DNA of 39,845 nucleotides, taken from the NCBI GenBank assembly GCA_964404205.1, contig CAYOJD010000013.1:1-39845 (forward strand). The letters run 5' to 3'. The notes under the pieces are model-generated. The model saw only the letters and a list, made by a program, of their open reading frames with translations, was not told the DNA's origin and did no database searches. Position numbers and translations under genes: made by a program. This DNA comes from CAZWBR01 sp964404205. GTDB taxonomy: Bacteria; Bacteroidota; Bacteroidia; Bacteroidales; Prolixibacteraceae. Position 1 is the first letter of the stretch, and every line of letters starts with the position of its first letter. Shown here in pieces: positions 33,871-39,845 of the stretch.

Positions 33871-33901
33871 AAAAAAGCTCCGAACGAAAACGGGGCTTTT
33901 T
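33871..33901 (+). terminator. Terminator of the MBL-DinB unit
   Basis: An 11-bp stem aaaaagctccg / cggggcttttt with one G-U and an 8-base loop, 26 bases beyond the DinB-like stop. Confidence 0.88.
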
Positions 33902-33992
33902 GCTTTAGACAACTATAATATAACCAGCTTAATCAAAAACGAAAGAAGGTGGCCAGTGGCTAATCCCCAACTACGCTTTACAGCTAAAAGAT

Positions 33993-34000
33993 TATCTTTG
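33993..34000 (+). promoter_or_regulatory. -7 box before the flavoprotein-M16 unit
   Basis: TATCTTTG, a full TAnnTTTG match, lies 17 bases before the ATG at 34018, implying a very short leader. No clear -33 TTG. Confidence 0.55.
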
Positions 34001-34017
34001 TCCAAAATTCATGTTCA

Positions 34018-34980
34018 ATGGAATCCGAAAACAGGATTTGTAAGCTTTTTGGCATTCAGTACCCCATCGTTCAGGGTGGAATGGTTTGGTGCTCAGGGTG
34101 GCGGCTGGCCTCAGCCGTAAGCAATTGCGGAGGCTTAGGACTGCTTGGTGCAGGATCGATGCACCCTGAAACCCTCGAAGAGCATATCCGCAAAACAAAG
34201 GCCGCGACCGATAAACCTTTCGGGGTAAACATTCCGCTCTTTTACCCTGAGATGGATCGAATACTGAAAATCATTGTCGACGAAGGAGTTAAGATAGTAT
34301 TCACTTCGGCAGGCTCGCCCAAGAAATATACCTCGTTCTTCCACGACCAAGGCATTACCGTTGCCCATGTGATTGCCTCGGCTGAATTTGCCCGTAAGTG
34401 CGAAGAGGCAGGTGTCGACGCGGTTGTTGCCGAAGGGTTCGAAGCCGGCGGACACAATGGCCGCGACGAGACTACAACCATGGCCCTCCTTCCATCGGTG
34501 CGGCGCACCACCGCTTTGCCACTGATGGCAGCCGGAGGAATTGCCACCGGCCGTTCCATGCTGGCTGCATTGGCACTGGGAGCCGAAGGAGTTCAAATCG
34601 GCTCCCGCTTTGCAGTAGCCGAAGAATCATCGGCTCACCCCGCTTTCAAAGCAATGGTCATCAAAGCCGGCGAAGGCGACACACTCCTTTCACTAAAAAA
34701 ACTATCGCCGGTAAGGTTACTGAAAAATCACTTCTTCGAACAGGTACAAGCCGCCGAACAAAGTTGTGCATCTGCCGAAGAGCTACAGACATTACTGGGG
34801 CGCGGGCGGGCGAAAAAAGGGATGTTCGAAGGAGAACTCGATGAAGGGGAACTTGAAATTGGACAGATAGCCTCAATCATCGACACGGTGCTCCCTGTCA
34901 AGACCATCATGAAACAAATGCTTGATGAATATGGCGCAGCCCTCAATGAAATGACCACTGCACGCCGGTTCAGGTTTTAA
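34018..34980 (+). CDS. FMN-dependent NMO/FabK-family oxidoreductase
   Basis: TIM-barrel flavoprotein of the nitronate monooxygenase / enoyl-ACP reductase II group, 320 residues. Features: PIVQGGMVW near residue 20 (FMN contact), the EGFEAGGHNG motif with H146, the phosphate-binding loop AAGGIATG at 171-178, and GVQIGSRF. The family splits into 2-nitropropane dioxygenase-like enzymes and FabK. No fatty-acid genes are nearby, so the substrate is left open. The first M16 peptidase gene starts 32 bases after its stop, suggesting one transcript. Confidence 0.88.
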   Translation: MESENRICKLFGIQYPIVQGGMVWCSGWRLASAVSNCGGLGLLGAGSMHPETLEEHIRKTKAATDKPFGVNIPLFYPEMDRILKIIVDEGVKIVFTSAGSPKKYTSFFHDQGITVAHVIASAEFARKCEEAGVDAVVAEGFEAGGHNGRDETTTMALLPSVRRTTALPLMAAGGIATGRSMLAALALGAEGVQIGSRFAVAEESSAHPAFKAMVIKAGEGDTLLSLKKLSPVRLLKNHFFEQVQAAEQSCASAEELQTLLGRGRAKKGMFEGELDEGELEIGQIASIIDTVLPVKTIMKQMLDEYGAALNEMTTARRFRF

Positions 34981-35012
34981 CATATCCTGGAAAACACTCA
35001 GATATTCCAACA

Positions 35013-36263
35013 ATGATTCGATTTGAAAAAAAAATATTAAACAATGGCCTTCGTGTAATCGTCCATACCGATAAAACAACCCCTTTTGTGGCAGTCAATG
35101 TCTGTTACAACGTGGGGGCCAAACACGAAAACCCAAACCGCACAGGATTTGCCCATCTATTTGAGCACCTCACCTTTGGCGGCTCACTCCATGTTCCCGA
35201 ATTCGACGGTCCGACACAAGAGGCCGGAGGAAACAACAATGCATTCACTTCGAACGATATCACCAATTATTACATTATCGTTCCCAATAAAAATATCGAA
35301 ACAGCCCTTTGGCTCGAATCCGATCGAATGATTGGGCCGAAGTTCACCAAAAAAGGGCTCGATGTACAACGCAAAGTAGTTATCGAAGAGTTTAGGCAAC
35401 GCAACCTGAATCGCCCTTATGGCGATGTGTGGCACCTGCTGCGCGACCTTTCGTACAAAGTACACCCCTACCGGTGGCCCACCATCGGGCTTACCCCCGA
35501 ACATATCGAAAAAGCAACGCTCGAAGAGGTAAAAGCATTTTTTTTCCATCACTATGCCCCCAACAATGCCGTGCTGGTCATCAGTGGAAATATTGAAGCC
35601 GAAGAAGCTTTTAGGTTAGCCGAAAAATGGTTTGCCGATATTCCCTCCCGCGATATCTCCCCCGGGGTTATTCTTCCCGAACCGATACAGACCGAAGATC
35701 GTACACTGGAGGTTTATCGTGATGTGCCGGTCGATACCTTCTACATTGCCTGGCATATGGGGGCCCGTAACGACAAAAGTTTTTATGCTGCCGACTTGCT
35801 CTCCGATATCCTGTCCAACGGAAAATCATCGCGGCTCGAAGAAAAACTGGTGAAGGAAAAAAAACTTTTTACCGAAGCGGATGCTTACCTAAGCGGCGAA
35901 AACGAGCCCGGGCTCTTTATTGCTACCGGGAAAGCCAATACAGGAGTCGATTTCGAAATGGCGCAAAAGGAGATGATTGAAGAGGTTATAGCCACCGCTT
36001 CGGAACGCATCAGCGATTACGAATTGGAAAAAGTTAAAAACAAAGTGGAAGCCGATTTGCTCTTCAACGAAATTGGGTTTCACGAAAAAGCGATGCAACT
36101 GGCCGCTTACGAAATACTGGGCGATGCCGCACTGATAAACAGGCAGGCCGATTTCTACCGCGATATCACTGCCGACGATATCTTGCAGACTGCACAACAA
36201 ATCTTCAGAGAGGGCAACCGGAACACCCTCAACTATTTCTCATCCAAAAGCCAAAAAGCATGA
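35013..36263 (+). CDS. M16 zinc metallopeptidase, catalytic subunit
   Basis: Peptidase of the pitrilysin/processing-peptidase family, 416 residues. The inverted zinc motif HLFEH is at 48-52 in GFAHLFEHLTFGG, and the third ligand lies in VVIEEFRQR about 75 residues later. These features indicate an active enzyme. No signal peptide is evident at the N-terminus (MIRFEKKILNNGLRV), so it may be cytoplasmic. It overlaps the following M16 gene by four bases (ATGA), which points to translational coupling and a heterodimer of active and inactive halves as in other M16B enzymes. Confidence 0.93.
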   Translation: MIRFEKKILNNGLRVIVHTDKTTPFVAVNVCYNVGAKHENPNRTGFAHLFEHLTFGGSLHVPEFDGPTQEAGGNNNAFTSNDITNYYIIVPNKNIETALWLESDRMIGPKFTKKGLDVQRKVVIEEFRQRNLNRPYGDVWHLLRDLSYKVHPYRWPTIGLTPEHIEKATLEEVKAFFFHHYAPNNAVLVISGNIEAEEAFRLAEKWFADIPSRDISPGVILPEPIQTEDRTLEVYRDVPVDTFYIAWHMGARNDKSFYAADLLSDILSNGKSSRLEEKLVKEKKLFTEADAYLSGENEPGLFIATGKANTGVDFEMAQKEMIEEVIATASERISDYELEKVKNKVEADLLFNEIGFHEKAMQLAAYEILGDAALINRQADFYRDITADDILQTAQQIFREGNRNTLNYFSSKSQKA

Positions 36264-37540
36264 GCCCCGACCGCAACAAACGTCCGGCTGTCCAGCCTAT
36301 CGAACATATCGAATACACCCTTCCCGAAACAACGCATTTTGAAGGTGGCTCCCGGTTTTTTACCATCAACGGGGGCGAACAAGAGGTGGTAAAACTCGAT
36401 TTTGCCGTGAAAGCCGGAAGTTGGTATGAAAACAACAAGCTCGAAAGCCTCATGTCGGCAGCCATGCTCACGGAAGGGACGGCTACGATGAAAGCCACCG
36501 AGATAGCCGATAAGATTGATTTCTATGGGGCACAGTTCAATTCTGTCTCGTATTACGACAACAACTATCTTTCGCTGGTTGTACTGAAACGCCATCTGCC
36601 CAAACTGTTGCCTGTTATGGCCGACATGCTGCAAAATTCTGTTTTTCCTGCCAACGAGTTCGAAATCATACGACAGCAACGCAAACAACGTGCCCAAGTC
36701 GATGCCGAAAGGGTGGGTTTAGTGGCTCAACGACGTTTCCTTCAGGAGATGTTTGGCCCGGGGCATCCTTACACACCGGTTAAATCGCCTGATGCTTACG
36801 ACCATATTTCAATTGAAGGTACCATTGACCATTACCGCAACACCTATGGCTCCGGACGAATGAATATCTATGGTTCAGGTCATATCGACAACGAAGTCAA
36901 AGCATTGGTCAGCGAATACTTTGGGAAAAGCTGGGGGGCAAAATTTATTCCCAAACAATACACTTTCACCCCTCAGGCCTACAGCGAACCACTGATCTTT
37001 CTGGAAAAAGATACGGCTAACCAAAATGCAATGACCATCGGGAAGTTGTTCCCAACCCAAACCCACCCCGATTCGGCCGGGCTAAAGGTGTTGACTACCG
37101 TTCTGGGAGGCTATTTTGGCTCGCGGCTGATGACCAACCTGCGCGAAGAAAAGGGATTGACCTATTCCATCCATGCCTCCTCCATCTCATTCATCCACGA
37201 GGCCATATTTATGATCCACGCCGAAGTGGCTGCCGGGAAAACCGATGAGGCAGTAAAAGAAACATTTGCAGAGATTGAAAAGCTAAGGCAGGAACCTATT
37301 TCGGAAACAGAACTGGAACCGCTGCGAAGTTACCTTTTGGGAAGAATGCTCGAAGAGTTTGATGGCCCATTTGCCCGTTCGCAAAGTTTTGCCTCGTTAC
37401 ACGAAGCCGGTCTCGACTACAACTACTACGACCTTTTGATCGATACCATCCGGTACATTACCCCAGAGGAGATCATGCAACTGGCCCAACGTTATTTCGA
37501 CCCCAAATCGATGCTGACGGTTGTTGCCGGGGCAAGATGA
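36260..37540 (+). CDS. M16 peptidase-like protein, non-catalytic subunit
   Basis: A 426-residue M16-fold protein without the zinc motif. Where the active partner has HLFEH, this one reads SAAMLTEGT, so it cannot bind the metal in the usual way. Other M16 regions are kept, such as FYGAQFNSVSYYDNNY and the C-terminal GGYFGSRLMTNLREEKGLTYS with the substrate-binding R/Y-type segment. By family analogy it forms the second half of the substrate chamber with the upstream subunit. Its end faces a convergent glycosyltransferase gene 6 bases away, with no terminator between. Confidence 0.92.
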   Translation: MSPDRNKRPAVQPIEHIEYTLPETTHFEGGSRFFTINGGEQEVVKLDFAVKAGSWYENNKLESLMSAAMLTEGTATMKATEIADKIDFYGAQFNSVSYYDNNYLSLVVLKRHLPKLLPVMADMLQNSVFPANEFEIIRQQRKQRAQVDAERVGLVAQRRFLQEMFGPGHPYTPVKSPDAYDHISIEGTIDHYRNTYGSGRMNIYGSGHIDNEVKALVSEYFGKSWGAKFIPKQYTFTPQAYSEPLIFLEKDTANQNAMTIGKLFPTQTHPDSAGLKVLTTVLGGYFGSRLMTNLREEKGLTYSIHASSISFIHEAIFMIHAEVAAGKTDEAVKETFAEIEKLRQEPISETELEPLRSYLLGRMLEEFDGPFARSQSFASLHEAGLDYNYYDLLIDTIRYITPEEIMQLAQRYFDPKSMLTVVAGAR

Positions 37541-37546
37541 TAGATG

Positions 37547-38503
37547 CTACAGGTTGGTCTGCTTGTCAATCAAATAGGTATTTCGTTCGGAAGCCGTGCG
37601 CGAAACCAGTTCTCCGATAAAACCGGTAAGAAACAGTTGTGTGCCGATAATCATAAGCGTAAGGGCGATGTAAAAATATGGGCTCTCGGTAACCCGTCCG
37701 GTGAGTACGCCATTAAAAAGGTGGTAAAGCTTATAGGCGCCCAGCCAGAGTGCCGATAAAAAGCCAAGTAAAAACATCAGCGACCCAAGCGTTCCGAAAA
37801 GGTGCATCGGCCGTTTGCCGAACTTCGAAATAAAAAGTATCGACATCAGGTCGAGATACCCAAAAATAAAGCGGCTCAACCCAAATTTAGTCACTCCAAA
37901 CTTACGTTTCTGGTGCACCACCACCTTTTCGCCGATTCTGGTAAAACCTGCCCACATGGCAATCACCGGAATATAACGGTGCATCTCGCCATAGACCTCT
38001 ATCGATTTGACCACCTCGCGACGGTAAGCTTTCAGCCCGCAGTTCATATCGTGAAGCTTTACCCCGGTAAAGCGGCGTGCTGTGGCATTGTAGATACGCG
38101 AAGGGATATTTTTTGCAAAGGTATTGTCGTAACGTTTCTTTTTCCACCCCGAAACCAAATCGTAACCCTCCTCTTTCACCATCTGGAAAAGGCCGGGAAT
38201 CTCTTCGGGGCTATCCTGCAGGTCGGCATCCATCGTAATTACCACATCGCCCCGGGCGGCATCGAAACCGGTGTGCAAGGCAGCCGATTTGCCATAATTC
38301 CGGCGGAAACGAACCCCCTTCACATTGGGGTCGATGGCTGACTGTTGTTCAATCCATTGCCACGAACCATCGTTGCTCCCATCGTCGATAAAGAGCAGTT
38401 CGTAACTGAAACGGTTCCGATCCATCACTTCCCGAATCCAGCGATAAAGCTCGGGCAACGATTCAACTTCGTTAAACAACGGAATAACAACTGAAATATC
38501 CAT
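37547..38503 (-). CDS. GT2 glycosyltransferase, polyprenyl-phosphate type
   Basis: A 318-residue family 2 transferase. The GT-A domain (1-220) has VVIPLFNE, the FIDDGSNDGS strand, and the DxD-containing MDADLQD metal site. Two C-terminal transmembrane helices (HLFGTLGSLMFLLGFLSALW and YIALTLMIIGTQLFLTGFIGE) follow, as in DPM1/GtrB/ArnC-like enzymes that load a sugar onto a polyprenyl phosphate at the inner membrane. The acceptor and sugar cannot be read. A DUF4199 gene lies upstream on the same strand, a common pairing in Bacteroidota, with a terminator-like hairpin between them. Confidence 0.93.
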   Translation of the reverse strand: MDISVVIPLFNEVESLPELYRWIREVMDRNRFSYELLFIDDGSNDGSWQWIEQQSAIDPNVKGVRFRRNYGKSAALHTGFDAARGDVVITMDADLQDSPEEIPGLFQMVKEEGYDLVSGWKKKRYDNTFAKNIPSRIYNATARRFTGVKLHDMNCGLKAYRREVVKSIEVYGEMHRYIPVIAMWAGFTRIGEKVVVHQKRKFGVTKFGLSRFIFGYLDLMSILFISKFGKRPMHLFGTLGSLMFLLGFLSALWLGAYKLYHLFNGVLTGRVTESPYFYIALTLMIIGTQLFLTGFIGELVSRTASERNTYLIDKQTNL

Positions 38504-38538
38504 CGATTTGAATTGATATTTGATTTGAGTCCCCCCGT

Positions 38539-38571
38539 AAAAAAAGCAGAAGGCAGCATCAACTGCCCTCT
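38539..38571 (-). terminator. Terminator between DUF4199 gene and GT2 gene
   Basis: Minus strand: stem agagggcag / ctgccttct with one G-U and loop ttgatg, followed by gcttttttt. The wobble pair exists only in minus-strand RNA. It would end the DUF4199 transcript or attenuate read-through into the GT2 gene. Confidence 0.7.
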
Positions 38572-38613
38572 TTTTATGCTCGATTATTGGATGAACTTCT
38601 ACTTCTAAACTTT

Positions 38614-39162
38614 TTATTCCCCATCCGATTTCACCTCAAAAAAAGGATCAGCAGGTTTCTTTTTGAAAAATATGGCAAGAATCAACGAGAAAATAGTTCC
38701 CATCAAAGTCAGGCTAAAAACCTGCGAAAAGGCCATAATGCCCGGGGTCATCATCTTTTTCGACATCGACAAAGCCGCTTCAACCTGATCTTCATTCATA
38801 GCCCCTCTGCTCAACAGCTTTTCTTCAGTAAAAGCCATCAACTTGTCGATCAAACCCGGATCGATAAACTGGTAAAGGACAAAAGTGAAAAAGGCAATCA
38901 GGATAGAAGCAAAAAGCGATTGCAATACACCTAACCCAAGTACTTTACCATACGGAAAGCCTTCGCTGCCTGTTGATTTGCCAAAACTCCACATGCCCAG
39001 CGACAACCCGGCAATAATAATGATATAGCTGATATAACCCGACACCTCGGAAAAAGGTGCCCCAGCCACATAAAAGATAACAGAATTCAATACCAATGCC
39101 AGCCCGAGATAAAGGCCAAAGGTCATTGCCGCTTTCGAAATTGAAGCCGATTGATTTTCCAT
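38614..39162 (-). CDS. DUF4199 integral membrane protein
   Basis: A 182-residue membrane protein of unknown function. Four hydrophobic segments are visible: GLYLGLALVLNSVIFYVAG, YISYIIIIAGLSLGMW, a third near VLQSLFASILIAFFTFVLY, and QVFSLTLMGTIFSLILAIFF. A polar loop with amphipathic character lies between the third and fourth. It ends with a lysine cluster and an acidic tail. The arrangement and the GT2 neighbour fit the Bacteroidota DUF4199 family. No function is claimed. Confidence 0.8.
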   Translation of the reverse strand: MENQSASISKAAMTFGLYLGLALVLNSVIFYVAGAPFSEVSGYISYIIIIAGLSLGMWSFGKSTGSEGFPYGKVLGLGVLQSLFASILIAFFTFVLYQFIDPGLIDKLMAFTEEKLLSRGAMNEDQVEAALSMSKKMMTPGIMAFSQVFSLTLMGTIFSLILAIFFKKKPADPFFEVKSDGE

Positions 39163-39192
39163 AGCAAAATTAGTTTATGATGATAATGAGAA

Positions 39193-39200
39193 CAAATATA
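39193..39200 (-). promoter_or_regulatory. -7 box before the DUF4199 gene
   Basis: Minus strand TATATTTG, a full TAnnTTTG match, 30 bases before the ATG. The -33 position reads CTTTA rather than TTTG. Confidence 0.5.
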
Positions 39201-39402
39201 TTGATTTTATTGATAGATAAAGGGCCCAAAAATGTATCGAACCAAACCATTTTATGAAAAAAAAGAACACATGGCCCTCTCGCCCCGCTACCCCTGAGCA
39301 TCTGCGAACAATAATATTATCACATATGATATCAAATTAAATATTGATTATCAATATACTAAACACAAGACAGCAAAAAAAGAGCCCGGAAACATATTTT
39401 TG

Positions 39403-39433
39403 TTTGGTACAAAATGATTTTTTTCTACTTTTG
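39403..39433 (+). promoter_or_regulatory. Promoter of the SRP RNA-tRNA unit
   Basis: TTTG (39403-39406), a 19-base spacer and TACTTTTG (39426-39433): a complete Bacteroidota consensus promoter, with the SRP RNA beginning about five bases later. Confidence 0.88.
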
Positions 39434-39437
39434 CGCC

Positions 39438-39534
39438 GGGTAAGTCCTGCACGACCAGCTCCTGTTGAACTCCCCCAGGGTCGGAAGACAGCAAGGGTAG
39501 ACGGTTGTAGCGGTGCGATGTAGTAAGCTTACCC
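39438..39534 (+). ncRNA. ffs: Signal recognition particle RNA (4.5S, small bacterial form)
   Basis: RNA scaffold of SRP, which binds Ffh and directs nascent membrane proteins to SecY. The ends gggtaag and cttaccc pair to close a long hairpin of about 97 bases. The apical domain has the GGAA tetraloop in gtcGGAAgac and the conserved symmetric and asymmetric loops (ccccagg ... agcaagg). The small form lacks an Alu domain. No terminator follows; a tRNA begins four bases later. Confidence 0.95.
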
Positions 39535-39538
39535 ACTT

Positions 39539-39612
39539 GCCGAATTAGCTCAGTTGGCCAGAGCACGTGATTTGTAATCTCGGGGTCGTCAGTTCGAATC
39601 TGACATTCGGCT
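39539..39612 (+). tRNA. tRNA-Thr (anticodon UGU)
   Basis: The cloverleaf is complete: acceptor GCCGAAT / ATTCGGC, D stem GCTC / GAGC, anticodon loop TTTGTAA with anticodon TGT, T arm GTCAG TTCGAAT CTGAC, discriminator T, with no encoded CCA. The anticodon stem CGTGA / TCTCG has a U-U mismatch at its middle pair (29-41). It lies four bases after the SRP RNA and is probably cut from the same transcript. Confidence 0.95.
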
Positions 39613-39647
39613 CAAAAAAAGGTTCTTTACATACCAAAAACGATTTT

Positions 39648-39730
39648 GGGGAGATTCCAGAGCGGCCAAATGGGGCAGACTGTAAATCTGTTGTCTTACG
39701 ACTTCGGAGGTTCGAATCCTCCTCTCCCCA
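39648..39730 (+). tRNA. tRNA-Tyr (anticodon GUA)
   Basis: Class II tRNA with a long variable arm. Acceptor GGGGAGA / TCTCCCC, anticodon loop CTGTAAA with anticodon GTA, variable arm around tgtcttacgac, T arm ggagg TTCGAAT cctcc, discriminator A, no encoded CCA. It follows tRNA-Thr by 35 bases. Confidence 0.96.
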
Positions 39731-39745
39731 CACAACGTCAAAATC

Positions 39746-39772
39746 AACCAGATAGTATGTCTGGTTTTTTTT
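39746..39772 (+). terminator. Terminator after tRNA-Tyr
   Basis: A 7-bp stem aaccaga / tctggtt with a 7-base loop and eight Ts, 15 bases past tRNA-Tyr. It separates the SRP-Thr-Tyr unit from the next tRNA. Confidence 0.85.
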
Positions 39773-39795
39773 ACGCTTATTTTGAAAAACAACAA

Positions 39796-39845
39796 GCGGG
39801 AGTAGCTCAGTTGATAGAGCATTAGCCTTCCAAGCTGAGGGTCGC
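39796..39845 (+). tRNA. tRNA-Gly (anticodon UCC), 3' truncated by window end
   Basis: The 5' acceptor strand GCGGGAG, D arm GCTC AGTTGATA GAGC, and anticodon arm TTAGC CTTCCAA GCTGA (anticodon TCC) are present. The T arm and 3' acceptor strand are beyond the window. The order Thr-Tyr-Gly matches the tRNA cluster that precedes tuf in many bacteria. Confidence 0.9.

Noticed and set aside
39567..39755. ORFs on both strands across the tRNA region.
   Set aside because: They read through tRNA-Thr and tRNA-Tyr and are artefacts of structured RNA genes.
1..39845. CRISPR arrays, insertion sequences, prophage or integron signals.
   Set aside because: No repeated spacer-like units, transposase or integrase frames, or phage genes were seen; all long ORFs are housekeeping or ordinary accessory genes.

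Overview
The window is a chromosomal segment of a Bacteroidota bacterium, probably of the Bacteroidales/Marinilabiliales side. The evidence is internal. The str, S10, spc and alpha ribosomal blocks run as one long minus-strand cluster without tuf. Many transcription units carry the Bacteroidota sigma signature (-7 box TAnnTTTG, about 20 bases after TTG or TTTG). Shine-Dalgarno sequences are mostly absent. Lineage-typical genes occur: an EF-G2-type EF-G paralogue, a DUF4199 protein beside a GT2 glycosyltransferase, and paired M16 peptidases. No phage, insertion sequence or CRISPR array was seen.

Layout. 1-793: 3' part of a thioredoxin and an OsmC-family gene (+). 835-2570: a self-contained tryptophan unit with promoter, a 17-codon leader peptide holding WLW, mutually exclusive antiterminator and terminator hairpins, a TrpB2-type tryptophan synthase beta gene, and a terminator. 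2522-7711 (-): adenine deaminase-type enzyme, rubrerythrin, UbiD-family decarboxylase and citrate synthase, mostly as separate units. 7861-25607 (-): rpsL-rpsG-fusA, then rpsJ to secY, a terminator, a new promoter with a long leader, then infA-rpmJ-rpsM-rpsK-rpsD-rpoA-rplQ and a terminator. 25678-29261 (-): a C39 peptidase ABC exporter with its HlyD-type adaptor. 29452-37540 (+): EF-G paralogue, MBL/beta-CASP RNase-like protein, DinB-like protein, FabK/nitronate monooxygenase-like flavoprotein and two M16 peptidases. 37547-39200 (-): GT2 glycosyltransferase and DUF4199 membrane protein. 39403-39845 (+): SRP RNA, tRNA-Thr(UGU), tRNA-Tyr(GUA), a terminator, and the start of tRNA-Gly(UCC).

Most of the window is translation machinery: about 30 ribosomal, factor and translocon genes, RNA polymerase alpha, SRP RNA, tRNAs, and a second EF-G with altered GTPase motifs. 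The most striking element is the complete ribosome-mediated tryptophan attenuator in front of the solitary trpB gene. Every part of a classical attenuator can be located in the sequence. Other points worth a second look are the roughly 480-base stretch between secY and infA, where many relatives carry map; the EF-G paralogue and its hairpin-bearing leader; a U-U mismatch in the tRNA-Thr anticodon stem; and two genes with strong Shine-Dalgarno sequences in a lineage that rarely uses them.
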